From Akkermansia muciniphila (GTDB lineage: Bacteria; Verrucomicrobiota; Verrucomicrobiia; Verrucomicrobiales; V1-33): a DNA stretch of 17,844 nt. Made by a program: the position numbers and the translations under genes. Of this stretch, positions 8,147-15,270 are shown piece by piece (positions within the stretch are counted from its first letter, which is position 1; every line of letters starts with the position of its first letter). The stretch spans positions 1 to 17,844 of the forward strand of contig CALQKQ020000020.1 of NCBI GenBank assembly GCA_943331195.2. The letters are read 5' to 3'. The notes beneath the pieces were generated by a model. That model made no database searches, had not been told where the DNA came from, and saw only the letters and a program-made list of their open reading frames with translations.

Positions 8147-9847
8147 CTATTCCGGAGCCAGCCAGACCCGAACGCGATAAAAGCTAGCGGCTGGACCTCC
8201 AGGAGCCGCAAAGAGAACACTCTGACCAAGTCCGAGCAGGTCCAAAAATCCATAACAAGTGGTCCACGAGTTGTTGCCACCCAATCCAGGCGAAGACTCC
8301 ACCGCATAATGCCGCGCCAGGCCAACATAGCCTACCCCGCTGGCGGCGGCCGCATGAAAACTGAAGGACAGCGGCCCAACCGATGGCGTCACCGCCAAAG
8401 CAAGCGAACCATTGCGGGTCAGCGGAGGAGTGCCGTACACAAATTCCTGCTCATTGGTGAGTCCGTCGGCATCGGGATCTTGTCCCGCCCCTGAAATGAG
8501 GGGATCTTCTAACTGAGCCACGGTAAAGCGGCCCGCCGCCCAACTCGAAAAAGTGTCAAAGCCCTGGACCACGGCGGCTTCAGAATGCACCCAACCAGCC
8601 CCATTGCTGATGTTGACCCAATAACTGGCATTCGCTCCCAGCGCCGAAACAGTGAGGGAAGGACCGTCCGCGCCCAGCACGGCCTGGGAAGTATCTCCCG
8701 GGGCTCCGCAGTACCATTGATAAGCAAGCGACGTTCCCGAGGCCGCCACGCTCAGGGTGACCGGAAGGCCCATCGCCACGCGAAGCCCAACGGGCTGAGT
8801 CTGAATCGATGGCGGAACCGTCACCGTCACCACGGCCGTGTCCGAATTCACGCTACCAGCGATGTTGCGCACGAGCACCCAGAACCTAGCTGTCACCGCG
8901 AGCGCGGGCGTGGTGAAGGTCGGACCAGTCCCGCTAGCCAGGGGGGTCGAAAAATCCCCCGAATCCCCGGCATACCACTGATAGGAGGGTGAAGTGCCCG
9001 TCGCCCCCACAGTCAGCACCGCAGAGCCACCAGGGTTGACCTGGGCCGCCGCTGGCTGGCTAGTCAGCACCGGCGGATCAATCACCGTGACCGTGGCCGT
9101 CGCGGAGTTCACCGACCCACCGGTGTTGGCAACTCGAACCCAATAGCTGCCAGACACGGTCAGCGCGGGTGTAGTAAAACTAGCCGCAGTGGCTCCGGCA
9201 ATGGGATTCGCCACATTCCCAGATAAACCCTGATACCATTGAAAGGAAGCTGCTCCACTAGCACCGACGCTGAGGACCGCAGCCTCACCGGCACTGATAG
9301 AGATAGCCGAAGGCTGGGTCGAGATCACCGGAGGCGTCACCCCACCCGAAACGATAATCGTAAAGGTCGCCGACTTCGATCCTCCGGTATAGCCGGCTTT
9401 TTCGTATGCCGTAATCGTCACCGGAAAATTTCCATTTTGACGGGGAATGCCCGTGACGCTGTCGGTGTTGCTGTTGGTCGCATTGTTATGAACCAAACCG
9501 GTCGGCAAGGTTCCCGCCAATTTCCAACTCTTCGCCGTTGAAGGAGCCCCGGTCACCTGAACGATGAAGTTCAGCCCACTGCCGTTGGTGGCGGCCACCG
9601 TGGCCGAACCTAACGTCGGTGCAATTTGCTTCACCACCGTAGCGCCGGAAACGCAGTCAAAAGCACCCAGGCCCGACACCAGCGACACGGTCCATTTGGC
9701 CACCTGACTAAACCCGGAAACGCCCAGGGTCCGCGCCTCGTGGGCAATCACTTGCGCCACGGGCGTCCGTTGACAAATAAACACAAGTGGCCCAAAACGA
9801 CCGAAAAGTCGCCGAGCTTTTACGTGGACCGTTAGTTTGGGTTTCAT
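8147..9847 (-). CDS. Ig-repeat protein with N-terminal flavinylation motif
   Basis: This 566-residue protein is the last gene of the DUF3570-ApbE-TlpA-DUF4266 run. ATG 9847 is preferred (34-base gap); an earlier ATG at 9901 would overlap the DUF4266 gene. The N-terminus lacks a standard signal peptide: a basic ARRLFGR precedes a short hydrophobic GPLVFIC (20-25) and the stretch QRTPVAQVI. DCVSGAT (64-70) fits the ApbE target consensus, with Thr70 the predicted FMN site. A putative-Ig/cadherin-like domain (about 80-168) and three Ig-like repeats with the FQWY/YQWY core follow (172-255, 258-344, 346-428). The tail has a Ca-loop DPDADGLTNEQE (457-468). I infer a surface redox protein; export route and partners are unproven. 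It could alternatively be a structural adhesin with a chance motif. Confidence 0.85.
   Translation of the reverse strand: MKPKLTVHVKARRLFGRFGPLVFICQRTPVAQVIAHEARTLGVSGFSQVAKWTVSLVSGLGAFDCVSGATVVKQIAPTLGSATVAATNGSGLNFIVQVTGAPSTAKSWKLAGTLPTGLVHNNATNSNTDSVTGIPRQNGNFPVTITAYEKAGYTGGSKSATFTIIVSGGVTPPVISTQPSAISISAGEAAVLSVGASGAASFQWYQGLSGNVANPIAGATAASFTTPALTVSGSYWVRVANTGGSVNSATATVTVIDPPVLTSQPAAAQVNPGGSAVLTVGATGTSPSYQWYAGDSGDFSTPLASGTGPTFTTPALAVTARFWVLVRNIAGSVNSDTAVVTVTVPPSIQTQPVGLRVAMGLPVTLSVAASGTSLAYQWYCGAPGDTSQAVLGADGPSLTVSALGANASYWVNISNGAGWVHSEAAVVQGFDTFSSWAAGRFTVAQLEDPLISGAGQDPDADGLTNEQEFVYGTPPLTRNGSLALAVTPSVGPLSFSFHAAAASGVGYVGLARHYAVESSPGLGGNNSWTTCYGFLDLLGLGQSVLFAAPGGPAASFYRVRVWLAPE
9638..9658 (-). 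other. Predicted FMN attachment motif in the Ig-repeat protein
   Basis: These codons read D-C-V-S-G-A-T. The established ApbE target consensus is D-x-x-[ST]-G-A-[ST], as in NqrC and RnfG, where FMN is joined by a phosphoester to the final Thr or Ser. Here that residue is Thr70. An ApbE-like gene lies about 1 kb upstream in the same run. Confidence 0.6.
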
Positions 9848-9881
9848 GGGCTGTTTCTGGGTTGGTAGGGTAGGATTCCTT

Positions 9882-10112
9882 TTAGTTGCAGCCGCAGCCA
9901 CCGCCGCCCACGCCGCCGCCGCCGAAGCCTGCTTCGCGCGAGAAATAAGCGTGTTCCGTCATGGCGGTTTGCAGCGGATCCAGGCTTTCTGCCATGACGT
10001 GCCGAGCTAGATGGCCCCGATCAAAGGGCTTCACCCGGACCAGCGACTCGGCACAACTGCTGAGGGACACCACCGCGAAGAGGGCGAAAAGAGAAGAAGT
10101 AGGATGTTTCAT
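9882..10112 (-). CDS. DUF4266 family small lipoprotein with Gly-rich CGC tail
   Basis: This 76-residue precursor has a type II signal peptide with lipobox LSSC (Cys20), followed by Ala, so outer-membrane sorting is expected and the mature protein is 57 residues. The middle (VRVKPFDRGHLARHVMAES) and the end (YFSREAGFGGGGVGGGGCGC plus Asn) match the DUF4266 pattern as I know it. The C-terminus contributes two cysteines, 73 and 75, on a glycine-rich arm. The gene lies 19 bases after the TlpA stop and 34 before the Ig-repeat gene, so it is part of the operon. The function is unknown. The CGC tail could bind metal, form a disulfide handled by the neighbouring thioredoxin, or carry a modification. 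Confidence 0.88.
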   Translation of the reverse strand: MKHPTSSLFALFAVVSLSSCAESLVRVKPFDRGHLARHVMAESLDPLQTAMTEHAYFSREAGFGGGGVGGGGCGCN

Positions 10113-10131
10113 GGGAATGGAAGCGATCGAT

Positions 10132-10629
10132 TTAACGGGTTTCGGCCAAGAGCGTCTCTATTTCGGAGGTGTATTCCTTTTCCGTTTTCGCTCCTTTAAA
10201 GCCAGTGTGGACATAGCGAACCATCCCTTTGCGGTCGATCAGATAGCTCGTCGGCATAGTGGTCGGGCTAAACGTGCCCACCGCGAGATGGGCCGCGTCA
10301 TGCACCAAAGGAAAACTGGCTTTCATGGCCGTGGAGAATTTCGCAAAATCGGCGGCGTCATCATCCACTCCAATGCCGATAATCACCAAGCCCTTGGCGG
10401 CGTATTGTTGTTGCAGCTTGTTGAGCGCAGGAAATGAGGCCTTACATGGCACACACCAGGACGCCCAAAAGTCTACCAGCACCACTTTCCCAGCCGTGTC
10501 GGGCAACTTCGCTCCCGCCAAGAGCGGGGCTAATTTGGGGAGAGCCTGTCCGGCCTTGAGGGCCTCGCCCGCCGTGAGAAGGGGAGTAGCCCCGGCGAGC
10601 AGCAAGAGGAATGATAGGATTTTTTTCAT
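10132..10629 (-). CDS. TlpA/ResA-like periplasmic thioredoxin
   Basis: This 165-residue protein begins with a signal peptide, MKKILSFLLLLAGATPLLTA, which sets ATG 10629 within a longer open frame. Cleavage is expected near residue 20. The thioredoxin fold has active site WCVPC (Cys59, Cys62) in VDFWASWCVPC, and the cis-Pro loop SPTTMPTSYL with Pro126, as in TlpA/ResA thiol-disulfide reductases. It lies between the ApbE gene (35-base gap) and the DUF4266 gene (19-base gap). A plausible task is keeping the two tail cysteines of the DUF4266 lipoprotein reduced, or moving electrons to them; this is inference from context. Confidence 0.93.
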   Translation of the reverse strand: MKKILSFLLLLAGATPLLTAGEALKAGQALPKLAPLLAGAKLPDTAGKVVLVDFWASWCVPCKASFPALNKLQQQYAAKGLVIIGIGVDDDAADFAKFSTAMKASFPLVHDAAHLAVGTFSPTTMPTSYLIDRKGMVRYVHTGFKGAKTEKEYTSEIETLLAETR

Positions 10630-10664
10630 GGTTTTAAGTAAAAATGACGCAGCGCAAGCCCGGC

Positions 10665-11627
10665 TCAAATCCCTTTGACGAGCCAATCGCCAAAATCGCG
10701 GCTGCCGTCGATGCCTTGATCCGATTGCGTGCAGACAGAAACGCCCGGACTGCGCGATGCTAGCTTGAGACCGTGTTGCGTGCCCAACACGAAAACGGCA
10801 GTGCTGTAAATGCCAGCTTCCAGGCAAGTCGGAGCGACCACCGTCACCGCCTTCATCCCATTGCGGACCGGCCATCCGGTGCGGGGATCCAGGATATGCC
10901 CATAGCTCACGCCGCCATGGGTAAATTGCCGCGCATAATTGCCTGAGGAGGAAACCGCGCGCTCCGTAACCGCTAGTCCAGCCCAGCATTGCCCAGGATG
11001 ATTTCCATCCTCGACCCCCACATGCCAAAAGGCCTGCTTTCCATTTCCCCCCATCGCAAAGACATCCCGGCCCAGATCGACGAGCACATCTTTAAGTCCC
11101 GCGTTCCGCGCCATCCGCGCCAGGGCATCCACGGCCAATTCCTTGCCAAAGCCTCCGAAATCCAATCCCATCCCTGGCTCTGGCAAGAAAATCCCGCCAG
11201 GTCGCCGCTCCACACTCCGCCAACCCACCAAAGCTAATGCTTTTTGCACCGCCGCCTTCTCCGGCAGATGCGTCGGAACGACCTTCCAATCCCACAAGCC
11301 CAAGAGGGGCAACATCGTGGGATCCAAAATACCGTCCGTCAGACAAAAAAGTCCTTCCGCCACGTCCAACATCTGGTCCGTCTCTGCGTCCGTCTCCACC
11401 CAGCGCCGTCCCGCATTCGCATTGATCTGCGAGATCATGGAATCCGGACGAAAGCGGGAGAATTTAGCTTCAAACTTTCCCACCCAATCCAAGGCCTCCG
11501 CCGCAAATTGAAGCGCGGTGCGGTCTTCCCACTCCCGAAATTTTATCTGGCAATCAGTCCCCAAAGCACGGAACTGCAAATGACGCATTCCCAACGCATC
11601 GGGTGGCAGGACGTTCTCGGCGATCAC
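10665..11627 (-). CDS. apbE: ApbE-like FAD:protein FMN transferase (paralogue 1)
   Basis: This 320-residue protein spans nearly the full ApbE fold. The family motifs read LDPTMLPLLGLW (101-112), LDFGGFGKELAVD (155-167), VDLGRDVFAMG (183-193), SSSGNYARQF (226-235) and GHILDPRTGWP (243-253). ApbE enzymes transfer FMN from FAD to Thr/Ser of target proteins. Two oddities stand out. No signal peptide or lipobox is visible, although most bacterial ApbE proteins are exported. The usual metal-binding Asp in 'ADAxxT' is Gly272 in EAGIYSTAVFVLG, though Thr276 remains. The start is GTG 11627, 27 bases after the DUF3570 stop; ATG 11588 is the alternative and would remove 13 residues. Likely targets are encoded by its neighbours, DUF3570 and the Ig-repeat protein. 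Confidence 0.88.
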   Translation of the reverse strand: MIAENVLPPDALGMRHLQFRALGTDCQIKFREWEDRTALQFAAEALDWVGKFEAKFSRFRPDSMISQINANAGRRWVETDAETDQMLDVAEGLFCLTDGILDPTMLPLLGLWDWKVVPTHLPEKAAVQKALALVGWRSVERRPGGIFLPEPGMGLDFGGFGKELAVDALARMARNAGLKDVLVDLGRDVFAMGGNGKQAFWHVGVEDGNHPGQCWAGLAVTERAVSSSGNYARQFTHGGVSYGHILDPRTGWPVRNGMKAVTVVAPTCLEAGIYSTAVFVLGTQHGLKLASRSPGVSVCTQSDQGIDGSRDFGDWLVKGI

Positions 11628-11654
11628 GGGAAGGATTCTTAGTTATAGACGAAA

Positions 11655-12851
11655 TCAAAACTTCAGGTGCAGCCCCACCGTTAACATATTGGCGCTGGGG
11701 TAGGATCCGCTCGGCGAGGTGTCTTCACCCACTCCCTTCATGGTGTAGCGCTCGTAGGTCGCCGATAGGGTGAGATTTTCGGACAATTTCCCCACAATCC
11801 GCAACCCAATGCTATTGGTATCAAAAGATGACAAACGGTAGTCGGCCGAATAATTCGGCCCGCTGCCGTCGGGATCATCCGCCGGGGTGGCGACGTTCAC
11901 CTTGTTCAAGTCATTCACAAAAAAGTCTGCGGCATTCTGATGATAATACCGCACGAAGGGAACGATCTCTAAATGCTCGCCTACTTCCTGCCTCCATTCG
12001 AGCTGGACCATTTCCGAGGAAATGCCGTAGTCATCATGGGTGTAGCGCAAGGCGGCTTCCAGCGCGGCTTTTTCTGCGGCAAAATAATGCTTTCCGCCGA
12101 TTTGCAGCACCTGGCGAAAACGGCTGTCGGGGCGATTTTCCCGGTAAATGTTGGTCACCGGAACATCGATCCCAGGAATCAGCAGAAAGGTGCCATCCCC
12201 CGCATCAATCGAGGTGTCGGGGGTGCGGAACACTTCGTCGCGCTGCACCACTTTATAGGGATCATTCATATATCCCTTGCTGAAGCCCAGGGTGAGCGAC
12301 CCCGATATCTCGGTGTCTTTATCGAGCAGTTGGCTGATCCCCGTGAAAAAATCATAACTCTCTTTGCCTCGATCTCCCAAAGCGGGCACGGTCACGGTGT
12401 CGTCCAGAATATTGACACCTAGGGTTAGGGTCGTATTTTTCTGATTGAGCTCAATGGCATCGCTCAACGCATACCCATTGGAGAAGTAGTCGTTTTCATT
12501 GCTCTGCGAAAGTTCCAGCTCTAGCCGATGATTGCCAAGCTGCTGCGACAAGGCCCCCAAAATCCCCGTGCGAACGTCTTCCACGTTGGCCACATAGGGC
12601 TGAGTGCCACCCGGTAAGGCTCCCGTAGGAGACGCCCCCGAGATGGCATCGTTCAAATACTGCATCCGAAAACTGGTCCCTTCCAAGAGGTTCCACTTGC
12701 CGCGCACGTAGTGCGACTCCACCCGAATGCGATCGTCATCCTCCTGATACACCTGATACCCATAATCATACTCTTGGGGGATCCCGCCAGCTTTGGCGTG
12801 CGTGGCTGGACAAAGCATACCAACAAAAAGGAGAGGATGACGAAGTTTCAC
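11655..12851 (-). CDS. DUF3570 family outer-membrane beta-barrel protein
   Basis: This 398-residue protein starts at GTG 12851 (no better ATG) with signal peptide VKLRHPLLFVGMLCPATHAKA. The mature part alternates polar and hydrophobic residues in many short strands (for example RIRVESHYV, HRLELELSQS, TLTLGVNIL, LEAALRYTH) and ends in LTVGLHLKF; a C-terminal Phe is the usual barrel-assembly signal. It matches the DUF3570 pattern as I know it. Residues 68-74, DAISGAS, fit the ApbE flavinylation consensus. It is the first gene of the run with ApbE, TlpA, DUF4266 and the Ig-repeat protein. I infer an outer-membrane barrel that carries FMN or handles a flavinylated partner. No convincing promoter was found in the 198 bases upstream. 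Confidence 0.88.
   Translation of the reverse strand: MKLRHPLLFVGMLCPATHAKAGGIPQEYDYGYQVYQEDDDRIRVESHYVRGKWNLLEGTSFRMQYLNDAISGASPTGALPGGTQPYVANVEDVRTGILGALSQQLGNHRLELELSQSNENDYFSNGYALSDAIELNQKNTTLTLGVNILDDTVTVPALGDRGKESYDFFTGISQLLDKDTEISGSLTLGFSKGYMNDPYKVVQRDEVFRTPDTSIDAGDGTFLLIPGIDVPVTNIYRENRPDSRFRQVLQIGGKHYFAAEKAALEAALRYTHDDYGISSEMVQLEWRQEVGEHLEIVPFVRYYHQNAADFFVNDLNKVNVATPADDPDGSGPNYSADYRLSSFDTNSIGLRIVGKLSENLTLSATYERYTMKGVGEDTSPSGSYPSANMLTVGLHLKF
12630..12650 (-). other. Predicted FMN attachment motif in the DUF3570 protein
   Basis: These codons read D-A-I-S-G-A-S, fitting D-x-x-[ST]-G-A-[ST], with Ser74 as the candidate acceptor. It lies between predicted barrel strands and is followed by PTGALPGG, a loop-like sequence that could be accessible. 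Confidence 0.5.
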
Positions 12852-13049
12852 AGCGAGGCAAATGGAGGTAATTGTTATAAACAGAAGGTCCTCGGCGGCC
12901 GCACGGTTTAGAGGCTTGCCAGGAGGAGGGGGATGGGATCCTTAGACTCTTATCAACTTTTTGCTCAGGCGTAAACCTTTCTAAGGTAACAAAACAGTAG
13001 GAATCCTGTCGTGCCGATCCCAGATGAACCAGGAATGTATTTTCACATC

Positions 13050-13895
13050 TTAAAAGTGCCAGCTGAGGCCGGCGCGCAGGTAGACGCCGAGAGGATCCCA
13101 GGGCGAAACCGGATCCGTTCCCAGAGCCAGCTTTGCTTCGATGGTGCCGCCCACAGCGAAGCTGTATTCCAACTCCATAAATAAACAAGAATCGTCCTGC
13201 GGGATTTCATTTCCCGCGACCCATAGCCCGAGGGAGAGGGCGTCATCCTTTTGCGACGGGTCATGGCAGAGCCAAGTAACCCAAAGGGACAGTTGAGGGT
13301 AGCCGCTGCGGTTGCCCTGATCCGGAGCCGTGGCCAAAACGCCGCCGACCTCACCGCCCACCCACCACTGACTCGTAAGACCCCAGGCGGCACCGAGCGA
13401 TGGCGCGAGGTCCCAGCCCTGGCTGGCCAGTAGGGAATGTGGCTCTATTGATAGGATGGCATTGACATACTTCCGTTGGTCATTATTCCGGTAAAGGGCT
13501 TGGCCCAGCTCCAGCGCCACGTAGCCATCCTCCGGCAAGTTGACCTTAGGGTCGAGTTCCCCGAAAAAATCCCCCGAGAGGCTGACCCAACGCTGCGGGC
13601 TACCCCATTCCACCTCAAAACCGGCCCGCATGACACTGGTGCGGGCCCGAGATTGGTCGTAATCAAGCTCGATCTGTCCGGACCAACCAGCCTCCGGATG
13701 GCGCGCGCGCCGTTCATCGCGCGCCGTGGCCGTGAGGGCCGTGCCGCAGGCCATCCATACCATGAAGCGGAGCAACCGGGAGGACCCCGCAAGGAGTCGG
13801 CACCGGGTGCGGAAACCTAAACCCAGGGGGAAGACCCCAACAGAAGCAGCTGCGGGCTGCTTGCCGCGCGACGATAGGGTACGGAAGGCTTTCAT
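13050..13895 (-). CDS. Predicted outer-membrane beta-barrel protein
   Basis: I do not recognise the family. The C-terminal two thirds look like a small beta-barrel: alternating strands such as GQIELDYDQ, RAGFEVEWG, GYVALELGQALY, LFMELEYSFAVGG and TIEAKLALG, with a final Phe in VYLRAGLSWHF. With ATG 13895 it has 281 residues and an unusually long basic leader before the hydrophobic stretch LLRFMVWMACGTALTATA. A later start (TTG 13775 or ATG 13763) may be the true one. It lies 189 bases after the second ApbE-like gene and 198 before the DUF3570 gene, all on one strand. Its place behind an apbE-like gene mirrors DUF3570 in the other set, but no DxxSGAT motif is present. Confidence 0.72.
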   Translation of the reverse strand: MKAFRTLSSRGKQPAAASVGVFPLGLGFRTRCRLLAGSSRLLRFMVWMACGTALTATARDERRARHPEAGWSGQIELDYDQSRARTSVMRAGFEVEWGSPQRWVSLSGDFFGELDPKVNLPEDGYVALELGQALYRNNDQRKYVNAILSIEPHSLLASQGWDLAPSLGAAWGLTSQWWVGGEVGGVLATAPDQGNRSGYPQLSLWVTWLCHDPSQKDDALSLGLWVAGNEIPQDDSCLFMELEYSFAVGGTIEAKLALGTDPVSPWDPLGVYLRAGLSWHF

Positions 13896-14084
13896 GGGTT
13901 TCTAAAACATAGCAGGGTACGACGCCAAGCCTGGCGAGAAAACCAGGCAACCTGCCCGGAGCCACGCGGCTCAACCCACCCCACCGCGCCAGCAGCAGCG
14001 CAGGACTTTGCGCACGAGCGATCTTCCCCAGCGAGGAGACAACTTGAGGTTGGTTTCATCTACTAGCCATGAATGGAACCCCGC

Positions 14085-15137
14085 TCACCCTCGGCTGGAA
14101 TGGGGATCCGCCTCGGCCGCTCCATCGTCAGGCAACAGGAAATTGCGGAAGCCCCGGCTTTCATAACGCTTTCCCTGATGCCAGACGCAACCCTCCGCTT
14201 CCGGGGTTCGGTCCAATAACGCCACCGCCTCCCGACCCCCGAGCACCATGGCGGTGGTGGCGAGCATCCCGGCGATGCTGCAACGCGCCGCAATCACTGA
14301 ACAGGCGCGGGTGCCGTGCGACACGGGATAGCCGCTGCGGCAATCGATGATGTGCCCGTAGCATTGACCGCCAAACTCAAAGCGGCGCCGGTAATCACCC
14401 GAAGTGGCCACGGCAGAGCCACCGGGCAACGCGATCTCGCAAAAAAGGCGCTGACGGTCCTGCGGGTCCTCCAGTCCAACGTCCCAGCCCCCCCCTTCGG
14501 GAGCTTCCCCCCTCACCGCGAGATCACCTCCCAAATCAACCATCAGCCGGGTCAGGCCAAACCGCGCCGCTAAGCCCGCGACCCAATCGACCGCAAATTC
14601 CTTGCCCACGCCGCCAAGATCCAATGCCATTCCCGCAAGCGGAAGTCGCACCGCGCCGCTTTTGCGCTCAACTTTAGGCCATCCCACGCGCGTCACGACT
14701 GCCGCCACCTCCGCAGCGGACGGCAAGGCCGCATGGGATTCCCGCCAATCCCACAGCCGACTCAACGGAAGGGAGGTCGCCTCGAAAAGCCCCCGACTAG
14801 CAAAGTGGTGGTGGTCACATAAATCGAGCAATACTTCTAGTTCCGCATTGGTTTCCGTCCACGCTCCCCCTGCCCGCGCATTGATGAGCGACAACAGACT
14901 ATCCGGCAGGTAGCGAGACCAACGGGCCTCAAAGCCGGCCAGCCAAGCCAACACCGCCCGCGCATAGGCGGTGGCCCCAGCGGCCGAGTCCGCCGCATAG
15001 AAAAGGCGACACTGAGAACCAAGGCTAGTAAAGTCGATCTGCCAAAACCCATCCCCCTCGTCCGTAGGCGATACCCCCTTAAAACGCTCGCGAAGCCGCC
15101 GCTCCCCATCGGTCATCGTTTTTAAATAAGCTAGCAT
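14085..15137 (-). CDS. ApbE-like FAD:protein FMN transferase (paralogue 2)
   Basis: This 350-residue protein is clearly a paralogue of the ApbE at 10665-11627. Shared landmarks include PDSLLSLINARAGGAWTET, LWDW, LDLGGVGKEFAVD (172-184), VDLGGDLAVRG (200-210) and ATSGDYRRRF (244-253). The motif usually written HxxDPRTGxP is changed to GHIIDCRSGYP (261-271), and the usual metal-ligand Asp is Gly290 in IAGMLATTAMVLGG. DPT near the active site is EAT. There is no signal peptide. These changes suggest altered or lost transferase activity, or a different substrate. The start is ATG 15137, or ATG 15116 seven residues later. It follows a small secreted Lys-rich protein gene and precedes a predicted barrel gene. 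No obvious FMN target motif is encoded next to it. Confidence 0.85.
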   Translation of the reverse strand: MLAYLKTMTDGERRLRERFKGVSPTDEGDGFWQIDFTSLGSQCRLFYAADSAAGATAYARAVLAWLAGFEARWSRYLPDSLLSLINARAGGAWTETNAELEVLLDLCDHHHFASRGLFEATSLPLSRLWDWRESHAALPSAAEVAAVVTRVGWPKVERKSGAVRLPLAGMALDLGGVGKEFAVDWVAGLAARFGLTRLMVDLGGDLAVRGEAPEGGGWDVGLEDPQDRQRLFCEIALPGGSAVATSGDYRRRFEFGGQCYGHIIDCRSGYPVSHGTRACSVIAARCSIAGMLATTAMVLGGREAVALLDRTPEAEGCVWHQGKRYESRGFRNFLLPDDGAAEADPHSSRG

Positions 15138-15270
15138 GGCCTAACAACTAACAGCACCGCGTTCGCAAACTTCATCCAGCACGCCAGGAACATCGATAGA
15201 ACCTGGCGTACTCGACAAACCGATCAACAAGGCCCCCCGTCAAAAGGGTAAGCCGCGCCAAGACCTTAAA

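Noticed and set aside
10544..10629. AGAT in the TlpA-like signal peptide (LLAGATPLL) as a further flavinylation site
   Set aside because: The actual sequence is AGAT without the required upstream Asp or the Ser/Thr before Gly, and it lies in the signal peptide that is removed.
13929..13948. Inverted repeat GCCTGG-8 nt-CCAGGC between the second ApbE-like gene and the barrel gene, as a terminator
   Set aside because: The stem is only 6 bp and no T-run follows on either strand; it could easily be chance.
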